Assembly (NCBI RefSeq): GCF_015355625.1
Contig: NZ_JACLAF010000011.1
Coordinates: forward strand, 1-64,000
DNA length: 64,000 bases
From: Tamlana sp. I1
GTDB taxonomy: Bacteria; Bacteroidota; Bacteroidia; Flavobacteriales; Flavobacteriaceae
Reading direction: 5' to 3'
The notes under the pieces: generated by a model
Seen by the model: only the letters and a program-made list of their open reading frames with translations
The model's database searches: none
Told to the model about the DNA's origin: nothing
Shown: in pieces, positions 42,093-52,424 of the stretch
How the letters are laid out: each line of letters opens with the position of its first letter
Numbering within the stretch: position 1 is the first letter of the stretch
Position numbers and translations under genes: made by a program

Positions 42093-43487
42093 ATGAATGC
42101 ACTAATCAAAAAATCAACTTGGATCCTACCAGTAGCCCTTTTAATGTTTTCTTGTGGGAATAAAGAAAAAAAGCAAACGCTTGCTGAAAATGTAGTTGCA
42201 GAAACTTCAAAAACAAAAACATTAGATATAGAAAAGCCACAATTAACTTTTGGTTTTATTAAACTAACCGATATGGCGCCTTTAGCTATTGCAAAAGAAA
42301 AAGGATTCTTTGAAGATGAAGGTCTATTTGTTTCTGTTGAAGCTCAATCTAACTGGAAAAACATATTAGATCGTGTCATTGATGGTCAATTAGATGGATC
42401 TCACATGTTGGCAGGTCAACCTATTGCAGCAGGTGCTGGTTTTGGAAGACAAGCCGAACTTGTTACTGCTTATTCAATGGATTTAAACGGAAATGCCATC
42501 ACAGTCTCAAACGATGTTTGGTCTAAAATGAAGCCAAATGTTCCTATGGATTCGGATGGTAAGCCAATTCACCCAATAAAAGCAGATGCTTTAAAACCTG
42601 TAATTTCAGAGTATAAAAACTCTGGAAAACCTTTTAAAATGGGTATGGTATTCCCTGTATCGACACACAACTACGAAATTAGATATTGGTTAGCTGCTGC
42701 AGGAATTAACCCTGGTATGTACACGGCCGATAATGTACAAGGGCAAATTGATGCCGAAGTATTACTGTCTGTTACCCCTCCGCCACAAATGCCAGCAACA
42801 CTTGAAGCTGGAACTATTCACGGTTACTGTGTAGGTGAGCCATGGAACCAACAGGCTGTTTTTAAGGGTATTGGAGTGCCTGTGGTAACTAATTACGACA
42901 TCTGGAAAAACAACCCAGAAAAAGTATTTGTTATGACTAAAAAGTTTGTTGAAGAAAACCCAAATACTGCTATAGCTGTTACAAAAGCATTAATTAGAGC
43001 AGGAAAATGGTTGGATGAGCCAGGAAATAGAGCAGAAGCTGTTAAAATTTTATCGATGTCTCAATACGTAGGTGCAGATGAAGCTGTGATAGCAAATTCG
43101 ATGACAGGAACATTTGAATTTGAAAAAGGCGATAAACGTGATATGCCAGATTTTAATGTCTTTTATAAGTACAACGCAACGTATCCTTTTTACTCTGATG
43201 GTGTTTGGTTTTTAACGCAAATGCGTAGATGGGGACAAATTCCAGAAGCGAAATCAGCCAATTGGTATGCCGAAACTATTAAAGAGATTTACAGACCAGA
43301 TATCTGGAAGAAAGCGGCCCAACTTTTAGTTGAAGAAGGAAATATTCCTTCAACCGATATTCCTTCAACCGATGGTTATAAACCAGCAACAACCGATTTT
43401 ATTGATGGAATTACTTATGATGGTAAAGATCCTATTTCATACATCAATAGTTTTTCAATAGGAAACAAAGATAAAGCTGTACAGTAA
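42093..43487 (+). CDS. nrtA: nitrate ABC transporter substrate-binding lipoprotein
   Basis: 464 residues, a NrtA/CmpA-type binding protein. Lipoprotein signal [14 protein letters not shown] (Cys about 21). Markers: [33 protein letters not shown] and [13 protein letters not shown]. It delivers nitrate (possibly nitrite or bicarbonate in relatives) to the permease. Nitrate is favoured by the surrounding genes. Repeat [10 protein letters not shown] lies near the end. Confidence 0.9.
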   Translation: MNALIKKSTWILPVALLMFSCGNKEKKQTLAENVVAETSKTKTLDIEKPQLTFGFIKLTDMAPLAIAKEKGFFEDEGLFVSVEAQSNWKNILDRVIDGQLDGSHMLAGQPIAAGAGFGRQAELVTAYSMDLNGNAITVSNDVWSKMKPNVPMDSDGKPIHPIKADALKPVISEYKNSGKPFKMGMVFPVSTHNYEIRYWLAAAGINPGMYTADNVQGQIDAEVLLSVTPPPQMPATLEAGTIHGYCVGEPWNQQAVFKGIGVPVVTNYDIWKNNPEKVFVMTKKFVEENPNTAIAVTKALIRAGKWLDEPGNRAEAVKILSMSQYVGADEAVIANSMTGTFEFEKGDKRDMPDFNVFYKYNATYPFYSDGVWFLTQMRRWGQIPEAKSANWYAETIKEIYRPDIWKKAAQLLVEEGNIPSTDIPSTDGYKPATTDFIDGITYDGKDPISYINSFSIGNKDKAVQ

Positions 43488-43515
43488 ATTAAGTTCAGTT
43501 TAAGAATGATGAGCT

Positions 43516-43604
43516 GTCAGTTCGAGTGATTTTTATTTTCAAAAATCGTATCGATAACCAATAACCAGGAGCAGAATCTCGATGTAAATATCACTCGAAT
43601 TGAC
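43516..43604. repeat. inverted repeat element between nrtA and nrtB
   Basis: GTCAGTTCGAGTGAT (43516-43530) faces ATCACTCGAATTGAC (43590-43604), with AAAAATCGTATCGA inside. I recall this wording from other flavobacterial genomes. In the operon it may stabilise the nrtA message against decay. Confidence 0.75.
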
Positions 43605-43645
43605 CATTTATTTCAAAATATAGAACCACAAAAAAATAAGAGAAA

Positions 43646-44752
43646 ATGAAGCAAAGTATCACATTAGAAAAAGTAACCAAATTTATGGGTTTCGGTTTTT
43701 TAACCACCTTAAAAGACCTATTCACGGGGAAGTTAGAAAAAGAAGATTTTAAAAACTTTTTACGCAAAGTTATCGTACCTCTTGCTTCCATTTTATTATT
43801 TATTGGTTTGTGGCAATTGGGCTCACAATCTTTATACAATAGAGAGGCCAATTTTAAAATTCAAACCGCATTAACCGATCAAGGACCAGAAGCTGCCGAA
43901 GCCATGCGTAAATGTATTGCCTCTGGCGATGTAAGTTGCCAGCCAAATACGCTGCCTTCTCCAGGTCAGGTGTGGGATTCATACAAGTCTTTATTAAGAG
44001 ATCATAATATTATTAGAGCCGATAAAGCAGCGTTTATAGAAAAAACAGCAGCTTTAAATGCCAAACGTATTGCCGCAGGAAAAGCAGCGATAACCTATAC
44101 AGGAAGACCTTCATTTATAGATCAAATAATCATGAGTTTAAAAACTGTGTTTGCTGGTTTCCTTTTAGCCCTTGTTATTGCTATTCCAATTGGTATTTTA
44201 ATCGGATTAAGTCCGACGTTAAAAAGTGCTTTCAACTGGTTCATTCAAATTTTTAAACCTGTTTCGCCAGTGGTTTGGTACTTGTTAGTGTTTATGATTG
44301 TAAAAACGATTTTAATCGATTCGACTGATGATAGTTCCTTCATCATATCCTTTATAAGTGTTGGGCTTTGTTCCATGTGGGCCACTTTAGTTAACACAGC
44401 AATGGGAGTGGCGTCGGTAGATAAAGATTATATAAATGTTGCCAAAGTATTAAAATTAGGCCCAATACAAAAAGTGTTTAAAGTGATTTTACCTTCGTCG
44501 TTGCCACTAATCTTCACAGGGTTGAAAATTACCTTATCAGTAGCTTGGATGGTTTTAATTGCCATTGAATTATTAGCACAAAGTCCAGGTTTAGGATTGT
44601 TTGTTTGGGAAGAATTTCAAAATGGAGCAAACGATTCAAATTCAAAAATTATCGTAGCCATGTTTGTTATTGGAATCATTGGGTTTTTATTAGATCGATT
44701 GATGCTGACCATACAGAACTGGGTAAGTTTCGATAAGAGTAATGGGATATAA
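43646..44752 (+). CDS. nrtB: nitrate ABC transporter permease with enlarged periplasmic segment
   Basis: 368 residues. The BPD_transp core has GLLALVIAIPIGILIGL-like (LLALVIAIPIGILIGL) and the EAA loop region LKLGPIQKVFKVILPSSLPL. NrtB proteins are usually about 280 residues. Here residues about 58-160 form a long periplasmic stretch with C90 and C98, which could form a disulfide. The first helix is near residues 45-58. Confidence 0.9.
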   Translation: MKQSITLEKVTKFMGFGFLTTLKDLFTGKLEKEDFKNFLRKVIVPLASILLFIGLWQLGSQSLYNREANFKIQTALTDQGPEAAEAMRKCIASGDVSCQPNTLPSPGQVWDSYKSLLRDHNIIRADKAAFIEKTAALNAKRIAAGKAAITYTGRPSFIDQIIMSLKTVFAGFLLALVIAIPIGILIGLSPTLKSAFNWFIQIFKPVSPVVWYLLVFMIVKTILIDSTDDSSFIISFISVGLCSMWATLVNTAMGVASVDKDYINVAKVLKLGPIQKVFKVILPSSLPLIFTGLKITLSVAWMVLIAIELLAQSPGLGLFVWEEFQNGANDSNSKIIVAMFVIGIIGFLLDRLMLTIQNWVSFDKSNGI

Positions 44753-44968
44753 AAGGACAGGAGACGGATGACGGGAGACAGAAGTTTAGCTGGATTGTTT
44801 TAATAAAATGATGAGGAATCGTTGAATTGTTTAATCGTGTAATCGCATCCACAAATCAACACAAAACGAATCAACTATAAAGTTTAATCTTGGCTCTTGG
44901 CTCTTGATTCTTAGCTCTTGACTCTAAAATCTGAAAATCAACAAATCACAAATAAACGCATAAAGAAA
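44753..44968. repeat. simple repeats between nrtB and nrtC
   Basis: GGAGACGGATGACGGGAGAC, TTGAATTGTTTAATCGTGTAA and several TTGGCTC/TTGACTC heptamers. These share words with the array at 38330-38860. Confidence 0.75.
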
Positions 44969-45817
44969 ATGGCATACTTAGAATTAAATAATATATATAA
45001 ATCTTACGGACAAGGCGACCATGCTACCGAAGTGCTTTCAAACATAAATTTAACGATTGAAGAAGGTGAATTTGTTGCGATCGTAGGGTTTACAGGAAGC
45101 GGAAAAACAACTTTGGTAAATTTAATAAATGGCTTAATCGAACCAACAAGCGGCGAGGTTTTATTTAAAGGACAACCTGTTGTAGGCACCAGTCATGAGC
45201 GCGGTGTTATTTTTCAAAACTATTCGCTTTTACCTTGGTTAACCGTTGGACAGAATATTTTTATGGCTGTAAAAGAAGCTTTTCCGAAGAAAAGTAAAGT
45301 AGAGCTTAACGAAATAGTTAAAGACTATGTGGAAATGGTGAGCTTATCACATGCTATAAATAAGCGTCCTAATGAATTATCAGGAGGTATGCGCCAACGT
45401 GTTGCTGTGGCAAGAGCTTTAGCCATGAAACCCGAAATGATTATTATGGACGAGCCTTTGGGAGCTTTAGATGCTTTGACCCGTGGAAATCTTCAAGATG
45501 AAATTTTAAATATCTGGGGAAAAGACAAGCGTACTGCACTGTTAATTACAAACGATGTAGATGAAGGTATTTATATGGCAGATCGTATTATTCCTTTAAA
45601 ACCAGGGCCAAAAGCCACTTTAGGACCTGAATTTAAAATTGATATCGAGCGTCCGCGTGATAAAACAGAAATGAATGACAACCAAAATTTTAAAGATACA
45701 AGAAACGCCATTATCGAATACTTAATGGAGATTGGAAACTCTAGAAAATCGGAATCGCAAGGCGTTTACGAATTGCCAGAATTAGAGCCTAAAAGTTTTG
45801 TTGGACGTTTTAAATAA
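44969..45817 (+). CDS. nrtC: nitrate ABC transporter ATPase 1
   Basis: 282 residues from ATG 44969; the longer start lies in repeat DNA. Walker [14 protein letters not shown], signature [15 protein letters not shown], Walker [13 protein letters not shown]. It lacks the C-terminal binding-protein-like domain of cyanobacterial NrtC, so the nitrate-dependent control of transport through that domain is absent. Note ND in TNDVDEG where the H-loop His is expected. Confidence 0.88.
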   Translation: MAYLELNNIYKSYGQGDHATEVLSNINLTIEEGEFVAIVGFTGSGKTTLVNLINGLIEPTSGEVLFKGQPVVGTSHERGVIFQNYSLLPWLTVGQNIFMAVKEAFPKKSKVELNEIVKDYVEMVSLSHAINKRPNELSGGMRQRVAVARALAMKPEMIIMDEPLGALDALTRGNLQDEILNIWGKDKRTALLITNDVDEGIYMADRIIPLKPGPKATLGPEFKIDIERPRDKTEMNDNQNFKDTRNAIIEYLMEIGNSRKSESQGVYELPELEPKSFVGRFK

Positions 45818-45826
45818 ATTGAAATT

Positions 45827-46660
45827 ATGACTACACATACCATAGAAAATACAAGTAATACCGCTATAAATAAAAATCTAACTTTTCCATCTTCTGAAGT
45901 GATGCTGGATTTAAAAAACCTTAAAAAAGTATATCCTACACCAAAAGGGGATTATGTGGTATTGGAAGATTTAAACCTTCAAATAAAGAAAGAAGAATTT
46001 GTTACCATTATTGGGCATTCAGGTTGCGGAAAAACAACCATGTTATCTATGATTGCTGGACTTAACGAGATTTCAGGAGGACATATTTCGGTTTTAGGAA
46101 AACACATTCAAGGTCCTGGACCAGATCGTGGCGTTATCTTCCAATCACCAAGTTTAATGCCATGGATGACTTCACTTCAAAACGTATTATTAGGTGTCGA
46201 TCAAGTTTTTCCTGATGCTACCAAAGCACAGCGTCATGATATTGCTAAATACTATTTGCAAAAAGTAGGTTTAGAAGATGCATTTCATAAAAAAGCTTCC
46301 GATTTATCACAAGGGATGCAACAACGTGTTGGAATTGCTCGAGCTTTCGCCATTAAACCTAAAGTATTATTGTTAGATGAACCTTTTGGAATGCTTGATT
46401 CATTAACCAGAGGAGAACTTCAAGACATTCTAATTGAAATTTGGAACAAAGAAAAAATTACAGCGGTTATGATTACCCACGATGTGGATGAAGCCATATT
46501 TCTAGCCGATCGTGTAGTTATGATGACAAGCGGACCAAAAGCTAAAATTGGCGATGTGTTAAATATTGATTTCGAGAGACCAAGAACTCGAAAATCTGTT
46601 TTAGAACATGATGATTATTATTCATACAGAAAGCATTTAATAGATTTTTTAGAACATTAA
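45827..46660 (+). CDS. nrtD: nitrate ABC transporter ATPase 2
   Basis: 277 residues, 9 bp after nrtC. Walker A GHSGCGKTTMLSM, signature LSQGMQQRVGIARAF, Walker B VLLLDEPFGMLD, and H-loop MITHDVDEA intact. The paired ATPase has N-D where this one has H-D, so the two sites are probably unequal. Confidence 0.9.
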   Translation: MTTHTIENTSNTAINKNLTFPSSEVMLDLKNLKKVYPTPKGDYVVLEDLNLQIKKEEFVTIIGHSGCGKTTMLSMIAGLNEISGGHISVLGKHIQGPGPDRGVIFQSPSLMPWMTSLQNVLLGVDQVFPDATKAQRHDIAKYYLQKVGLEDAFHKKASDLSQGMQQRVGIARAFAIKPKVLLLDEPFGMLDSLTRGELQDILIEIWNKEKITAVMITHDVDEAIFLADRVVMMTSGPKAKIGDVLNIDFERPRTRKSVLEHDDYYSYRKHLIDFLEH

Positions 46661-46803
46661 TAAATATATTCTTTGAAACACAGCGTAATATAAATTTTAT
46701 AAAACATGAGTATTGTCATGATTTATGTGTTTTCGTACTTTTATATTCGTTGAGTTTATTTAATAACCTATAAATAAAAAAATAACATACTAAAAACAAC
46801 AAC

Positions 46804-48081
46804 ATGAAAAAACAACATTTAATTTTTGGACTATTACTACTGGCTTGTATTCCATTTGCACAGGCGCAATTTACATTAGATGGTCAAATACGACCAAGAA
46901 CGGAATATCGTCATGGTTATGGTACTTTAATTCCTTCAGGTGTAGAGCCTGGGTATGGTATTTCAACAAGAGCGCGTCTAAATGCTGGATTTGAAACAGG
47001 TTCCTATAAAGCTTACATCAGTTTACAAGATGTTCTGGTTTGGGGAGAAAACAGACAAATTAAACCTGAAGATGCCAATAATACTTTTAATGTTTTTGAA
47101 GCTTGGGCTGAAATTAAATTGGGTGAAGGCTGGACCACGAAATTAGGACGTCAAGTTTTGTCTTATGATGACCAACGAATTCTAGGTGGTTTAGATTGGG
47201 CACAACAAGGACGTAACCACGATGCAGGATTGATTAAGTACAAGAAAAATAATTTTGCTTTAGATGTAGCTTTGGCCTTTAATCAAGATTATTCAGATCC
47301 ATCAGGTTTCGTTTCTCAAGGAAATGAATATAATACTACAGGATTCTTTACATATAAGACCATGTATATGGCTCACTTGCATCAAGATTGGGGGGATTTT
47401 TCAGGAAGTTTATTAATTATGAATAACGGATTTCAAAATGATGCTGCTGGCTTAAATGATATTGCTAATTTACAAACCGTAGGTGTGCATTTAAACTATG
47501 GAAAAGGGGCATTCTCTTTAGCAGGTAATTTATACTTACAAAATGGAGAAGCCATTTACGGAACGAATTATAAAAACGTAAAAGCGGCTTTTTTATCTAG
47601 TTTAGATTTTGGATTTAAAGTTTCTAAAGCCGTAGGTTTAGGCTTAGGTGCTGAAATAATTAGCGGTAATGATGAGGCTAGTTTAGATGATACCGGCGCA
47701 TTTTTTCCATTATATGGAACAAATCATAAATTTAATGGTTTCATGGATTATTTCTACGTAGGAAATCATGCAAATTCAGTAGGTTTAGTAGATGTTCATG
47801 TAAGTGCTAATTTTAATTTTAGCAAAACCTCTAGCTTATTGGTTAAAGCATTAAACTTTAGTGGTGAGCAAGAATTACCAAGCGGAGAAAAGTCTTTAGG
47901 AACAGAAATCGATTTAGTATATACTAAAAAATTCGATGGTTTTGCTTTAAATGTTGGGTATTCTCAAATGTTTGCTAGCGATGGAATGTATGAATTAAAA
48001 GGCGTGTCAGAAGACGTTGCTTCTGGTGTACAAAACTGGGCTTGGGCCATGTTGGTTTTCAAACCTAAATTTATAAATTAA
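46804..48081 (+). CDS. alginate export-type outer membrane porin
   Basis: 425 residues with a signal peptide (LLLLACIPFAQAQ). RPRTEYRHGYG and alternating aromatic strands such as KLGRQVLSYDDQRILGGLDW mark the Alginate_exp beta-barrel family. Position after nrtABCD suggests a nitrate or nitrite outer-membrane channel, not alginate export. That role is inferred. The gap upstream holds CATGA/TCATG hairpin sequence. Confidence 0.85.
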   Translation: MKKQHLIFGLLLLACIPFAQAQFTLDGQIRPRTEYRHGYGTLIPSGVEPGYGISTRARLNAGFETGSYKAYISLQDVLVWGENRQIKPEDANNTFNVFEAWAEIKLGEGWTTKLGRQVLSYDDQRILGGLDWAQQGRNHDAGLIKYKKNNFALDVALAFNQDYSDPSGFVSQGNEYNTTGFFTYKTMYMAHLHQDWGDFSGSLLIMNNGFQNDAAGLNDIANLQTVGVHLNYGKGAFSLAGNLYLQNGEAIYGTNYKNVKAAFLSSLDFGFKVSKAVGLGLGAEIISGNDEASLDDTGAFFPLYGTNHKFNGFMDYFYVGNHANSVGLVDVHVSANFNFSKTSSLLVKALNFSGEQELPSGEKSLGTEIDLVYTKKFDGFALNVGYSQMFASDGMYELKGVSEDVASGVQNWAWAMLVFKPKFIN

Positions 48082-48104
48082 AATAATTTACCAATTAATA
48101 CATC

Positions 48105-48130
48105 AAAATCCCGCTCTTGCGGGATTTTTT
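48105..48130 (+). terminator. terminator of the nrt-porin operon
   Basis: ATCCCGC-TCTT-GCGGGAT followed by six T at 48125-48130. Confidence 0.9.
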
Positions 48131-48315
48131 GCTTTTAAAAATAGATAGTTCTCTAGTTGGTATAGACTTAATCTTGTAAACATCGTTTAAAAAAATTCTA
48201 TTTATCCTCTAAAACTAAAAACACTAATATAACTGGATTAAGAATATTTATTGTATTAGGGTATTTAGTGGTAATTATTTAATGAATGTTGATTTTATTT
48301 CATTATTTATTTATA

Positions 48316-48360
48316 AAAGGAGGTGAATCTCACGTTTTTTTATTTGGTGTGAGATTTTTT
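48316..48360 (+). promoter_or_regulatory. perfect Shine-Dalgarno-like sequence plus terminator-like hairpin before the adhesin gene
   Basis: AAAGGAGGTGA (48316-48326) matches the whole anti-Shine-Dalgarno, yet no start codon follows closely. It runs into AATCTCAC/GTGAGATT (48326-48356) with a T-run to 48360. The adhesin starts at 48402. The rest of 48131-48315 shows nothing. Confidence 0.5.
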
Positions 48361-48401
48361 ATATCTTCCCGCCTTTTTAAACCCAAATCCATACAATAAA
48401 A

Positions 48402-51400
48402 ATGAATGCTTGCCTACGCAATATATTCCGCACACTATTAATTGGTGTTGCTTTTTTTAATGGTTCTTTAGGATTTTCCCAATGTGCAGGTACAGGGGCA
48501 GAAGTCACGATTTGTAATAAAGAAACAGACTCTAGTTTACAAAACTTTAATCTTTTTGATGTTTTAGTAGGGGAGACCGCAGGAGGTACTTGGACAGCAG
48601 AAAGTAACTTTAACTCTAATGCTTTAGATAAAACGACGGGAGAGGTAAATCTTTGGAAGATTAATAGGTTTGGGGCTCATGCCTTTACTTATAGAAACTT
48701 AGCCTGCGATACAAGTTCAGCTACAGTAATTATAAACTTAGGTGGTTATCCTGGAGAGAGCAACCAAAACCCAGGAACTAATAACGTATGTCAAATCCTA
48801 AAGGACGATGATGATGATGCCATCAATATCATAGATTTATTTATATTTATTGATACGGTTAACGATCTTGTTGGACCAGATACAGGTGGTGTTTGGACCG
48901 AAGATTCATCAAACTTAGCCTTAGGCGTATTAAACAATGAGTTTTTTGATTTTGAAAATGTGCCTATTGGTACCTATACCTTCACTTATACCGTGCCTTC
49001 CGTTAGTAATTGTCCGGAACGTACTGCAATTATAGATGTTGAGGTTCGTCGTTCTCCAAATCCAGGAACGCCTTTAAATTTGAATTTATGTGAAACAGAT
49101 GATATGTCTGGACTAACAAACTTAAACCTCTTTTCAAGGTTAATTGATGCCGATACTAACGGTGAATGGACAGATTCTACTATAGTTTCTACAGGTGAAA
49201 TTACTAATGGTACCGATTACGAAATAAATGTACAAAACATCTATAATAATTTCGGAGCAGGAAGGTATTCCTTTACTTATACGGTATTACCAGAGCATCC
49301 AATTTGCGATGAAAGAGCTGCCACTGTTGTTATTTGTATCGAGAAACAACTTAATTTAGAAGCGACTGTAACGGTAGATTGTAATGGGATAGTGGTTTTA
49401 AATTATAACAGCGTGCTTCTAAGTAACGGCGCTTATGATTTGTCATATACGATTTCAGGAAATAGTTTAGGGACTCAGTCCAGAACCATAACAGACCTTG
49501 CTTTTCAAAATGGAACGGCACAGTTTGATTTGTTACCAGGACTTCATTTGGCTACTAGCGAAACTTTAAGCATTCAAATTGATGATATCGTAGCCGAACC
49601 AACATGTGGTCCAACGGTTTTATGCACATCGATAGTGTCTGTGCCTTCGGAAGATTTTGATTTGTATATTGAACCTTCAATTACAGTAGCTTCAACTTCA
49701 GGCTGCGAGCTTGATGATATTTTAATCACTTATGCCAATGCTACTGATGCTGCTTTTGTTCCATTAAATGGCGAAATTTCAGTTGAATACTCTATAAATA
49801 CGGTGCGTTTTACAGATGAAGTAAACTTCTTAGATGGCAACGCAACGGCTTCTGTATCTGTAAATCGGTTTGTTCAAGGTACTAATTCATTGATCTTTTT
49901 TGAAACCAATAATTTTATACACTGTGGCGATATTACTAAAATAGCCAATCTTAATTTTATTCCAGCACCACCAAATCCTATTTTTAATATTGCAGCAGAT
50001 AGTAGGTGTGATGCTTCTAGTTTACAGTTTGGTTTCGATAGCCCTTCCGGGGAATTCATCTCGTACAGTACGGTGACTTTCGATATTTATCAATTTGGTA
50101 GCGAACCACAGCAATTTGCGCCTAGAGATGCTAGTGTATCACTAACCAATAACACGCAAGGTGATGGGATTGATATCAATATTGTAAATAGTAATGATGT
50201 TAGCGCGCTTCCCAATGGCGACTATGTTTTTGTAATTAGAAGTGTGCAAAATGATGATGCTGCTTGCAGAGGATTAAGTCAGCTAGATATTGATAATTAT
50301 ACAGCTCAAGGCATGGAGGTTGGATTAACTAAAGAAGGCACAAATCATATATTTGATGCACGTTTAACCTTTAGAATTGGCGATCCAGAACCTGCAGCAT
50401 TAGTTAAAAATACGTTCGAAGTTTGCTTAGTGAACGGCGCCGTAACTTTAAGCGATTTAAACATATCAGCAGGAGTAGATGTTGATATAACGGTAACCGA
50501 TTTAAACGGAATGTCATTACCAAACACCTACGAAATCACTCAAGATGAAGCCTTTGTTGCGGTTCTTAAAAGCGCCATCACAGGTTGTGATATTGGTACA
50601 GAACCTATAACGGTAACCGTAGTTTCAGAAGCTTCTATTCCAGTCTTAAATTCTAATGTTTTCTGTAGTGCATCCACGTATACCGTTTCTGATTTAGATG
50701 TTTCTAGTCAAAATATTATTTGGTATGACGCCGAAACCAACGGAACGGCTTATAGTTCAACAGATGACCTAGATATGAGTAAAGCCTATTGGGCTGAAAT
50801 CACCATTTCTGGAGGTTGTGTAAGCCCTAATAGAACACAAGCCAACATTACTTTTGTAGATAAGGCTGAAAAACCAACACCAATAGACAATATGTTTTGT
50901 ACGGCTGCAAATGCCACCATAAGTGATTTAAAGGTGGATAGCGATGCTTCAGCAACATTAAAATGGTACACCTCTGAAACAGGTCCTGCATATACAAGCA
51001 TATCTTTAGCTTTAGATACTGCTAATGAATATTGGGTATCGCAAACTATTGCTCAAGGCTGTGAGAGTGACCGCGTTCAGGTGGTTTATTCCATTACCGA
51101 TGTGGTTGCAAATCCAGAACCTTTAGATAATAATTTTTGTACCGCAAATGGCGCCGTTTTTACTTTAGCAGATTTAGCTTTTAATGATGCTACCCTGTCA
51201 CGACAAGGTGTTATTTCTTATTTTTCAGACCCAGCAGGAACGCTTGCTTTGGCTTCAACCGATTTATTAGAAAACACCACATCGCCTGTTTATGTGCAAC
51301 AAGTTATTGCTGGATCATGTACAAGTGATCTTGTAGAGGTGGCTTTTAAATTAGAAGATATCGCTTCAAAACCGGTATTGCAAACAGCTGTTTTTTGTTT

Positions 51401-52424
51401 GGAAAGTAATCCAACAGTACAGGATTTATTAGATGTACTTCAAAGTGAAACTTCAAACGAAATTAAACTTTACGAAGATGAAACCACTAGCACACCTTTA
51501 AATGTCAATATAGAACTGGCATCATGGTCGGCTAATATTTATGCCTCACAAACAGTTTTAGCGGGCTGTGAAAGTATAGAGCGATCTTTAGTGAATTTTA
51601 CATTAGAAAATCCAACCATAACGCCTAATGATTTTGTAACACTACATTGTGGAGCAGGCAACCCTGCTTTAAATGATGTGTATTTAGGAACTGAAAACAT
51701 CCTATGGTTTGATGAAAATAACAATCCGTTATCAAGTTCAGAAATACTACAAAACGGTGTGTCTTATTTTGCCCAATTACAAGTGGGGAGCTGTTTAAGT
51801 GCGCCTTTAGAAGTCCCTATTACTTTAGTTGAAGTTTCAGATCCTGTAGCGAGCTCTGCAACGGCGGAATTTTGTGGTATAAATGAAAAAATAATAGCAG
51901 ATATCCTGGAAGATGAAGATGGAAATATGCGCTTTGACATCCCGTTAAACCACACTTTAGTTTGGTATGATTCTGATGATATGGCTACTAGAAATTTGCT
52001 TGATGATTCGACGGTTTTAGAACAAGGTACTTATTACGCCGTTTACGAAGTTGATACAAGCGTTTCAGGAGAGCGTGTTATTTGCGAAAGTAATAGTTTG
52101 GCTATTTCCGTAGATCTTACGGCTTGTTCTCCTAACGAACTCGTTATTCCCGATGGTTTTTCACCTAACGGCGATGGTATTAATGACACCTTCGAATTAC
52201 AAAACATTCAGTTTGTTTATCCAGATTACAACATTGATATTTATAATAGATACGGTAGACTTGTTTTTAAAGGAAACACCACCATTGGTTTTTGGGATGG
52301 AAAAAGCAATCAATCAGGATTGTTTAGTAATGATGTCTTACCAACAGGCGTATACTTTTATGTAATTAATTTTAACCGATTTGATACAAAACCATATCAA
52401 GGACAAGTTCATTTAAGAAGATAA
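48402..52424 (+). CDS. type IX-secreted adhesin with gliding motility-associated C-terminus
   Basis: 1340 residues with a signal peptide (GVAFFNGSLGFSQC). Five Ig-like repeats lie at about residues 755-1170, each beginning FCxxx(A/S) and running through WY or WF with C(E/V)S near the end. The C-terminal type B sorting domain starts PDGFSPNGDGINDTFELQ and ends GQVHLRR. It is secreted by the type IX system and displayed on the surface. It is the sprB/sprF-like partner of the next gene, overlapping by TAATG. Role in adhesion or gliding inferred. Confidence 0.9.
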   Translation: MNACLRNIFRTLLIGVAFFNGSLGFSQCAGTGAEVTICNKETDSSLQNFNLFDVLVGETAGGTWTAESNFNSNALDKTTGEVNLWKINRFGAHAFTYRNLACDTSSATVIINLGGYPGESNQNPGTNNVCQILKDDDDDAINIIDLFIFIDTVNDLVGPDTGGVWTEDSSNLALGVLNNEFFDFENVPIGTYTFTYTVPSVSNCPERTAIIDVEVRRSPNPGTPLNLNLCETDDMSGLTNLNLFSRLIDADTNGEWTDSTIVSTGEITNGTDYEINVQNIYNNFGAGRYSFTYTVLPEHPICDERAATVVICIEKQLNLEATVTVDCNGIVVLNYNSVLLSNGAYDLSYTISGNSLGTQSRTITDLAFQNGTAQFDLLPGLHLATSETLSIQIDDIVAEPTCGPTVLCTSIVSVPSEDFDLYIEPSITVASTSGCELDDILITYANATDAAFVPLNGEISVEYSINTVRFTDEVNFLDGNATASVSVNRFVQGTNSLIFFETNNFIHCGDITKIANLNFIPAPPNPIFNIAADSRCDASSLQFGFDSPSGEFISYSTVTFDIYQFGSEPQQFAPRDASVSLTNNTQGDGIDINIVNSNDVSALPNGDYVFVIRSVQNDDAACRGLSQLDIDNYTAQGMEVGLTKEGTNHIFDARLTFRIGDPEPAALVKNTFEVCLVNGAVTLSDLNISAGVDVDITVTDLNGMSLPNTYEITQDEAFVAVLKSAITGCDIGTEPITVTVVSEASIPVLNSNVFCSASTYTVSDLDVSSQNIIWYDAETNGTAYSSTDDLDMSKAYWAEITISGGCVSPNRTQANITFVDKAEKPTPIDNMFCTAANATISDLKVDSDASATLKWYTSETGPAYTSISLALDTANEYWVSQTIAQGCESDRVQVVYSITDVVANPEPLDNNFCTANGAVFTLADLAFNDATLSRQGVISYFSDPAGTLALASTDLLENTTSPVYVQQVIAGSCTSDLVEVAFKLEDIASKPVLQTAVFCLESNPTVQDLLDVLQSETSNEIKLYEDETTSTPLNVNIELASWSANIYASQTVLAGCESIERSLVNFTLENPTITPNDFVTLHCGAGNPALNDVYLGTENILWFDENNNPLSSSEILQNGVSYFAQLQVGSCLSAPLEVPITLVEVSDPVASSATAEFCGINEKIIADILEDEDGNMRFDIPLNHTLVWYDSDDMATRNLLDDSTVLEQGTYYAVYEVDTSVSGERVICESNSLAISVDLTACSPNELVIPDGFSPNGDGINDTFELQNIQFVYPDYNIDIYNRYGRLVFKGNTTIGFWDGKSNQSGLFSNDVLPTGVYFYVINFNRFDTKPYQGQVHLRR

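Noticed and set aside
42093-46660. Taurine/sulfonate (TauABC/SsuABC) transporter
   Set aside because: The ATPases resemble TauB too, but two ATPase genes, the NrtA-type binding protein and the promoter motif shared with nitrate genes favour nitrate.
46804-48081. Alginate export as the true function
   Set aside because: Only the barrel family supports it. No alginate genes are nearby, and the gene follows the nitrate transporter.
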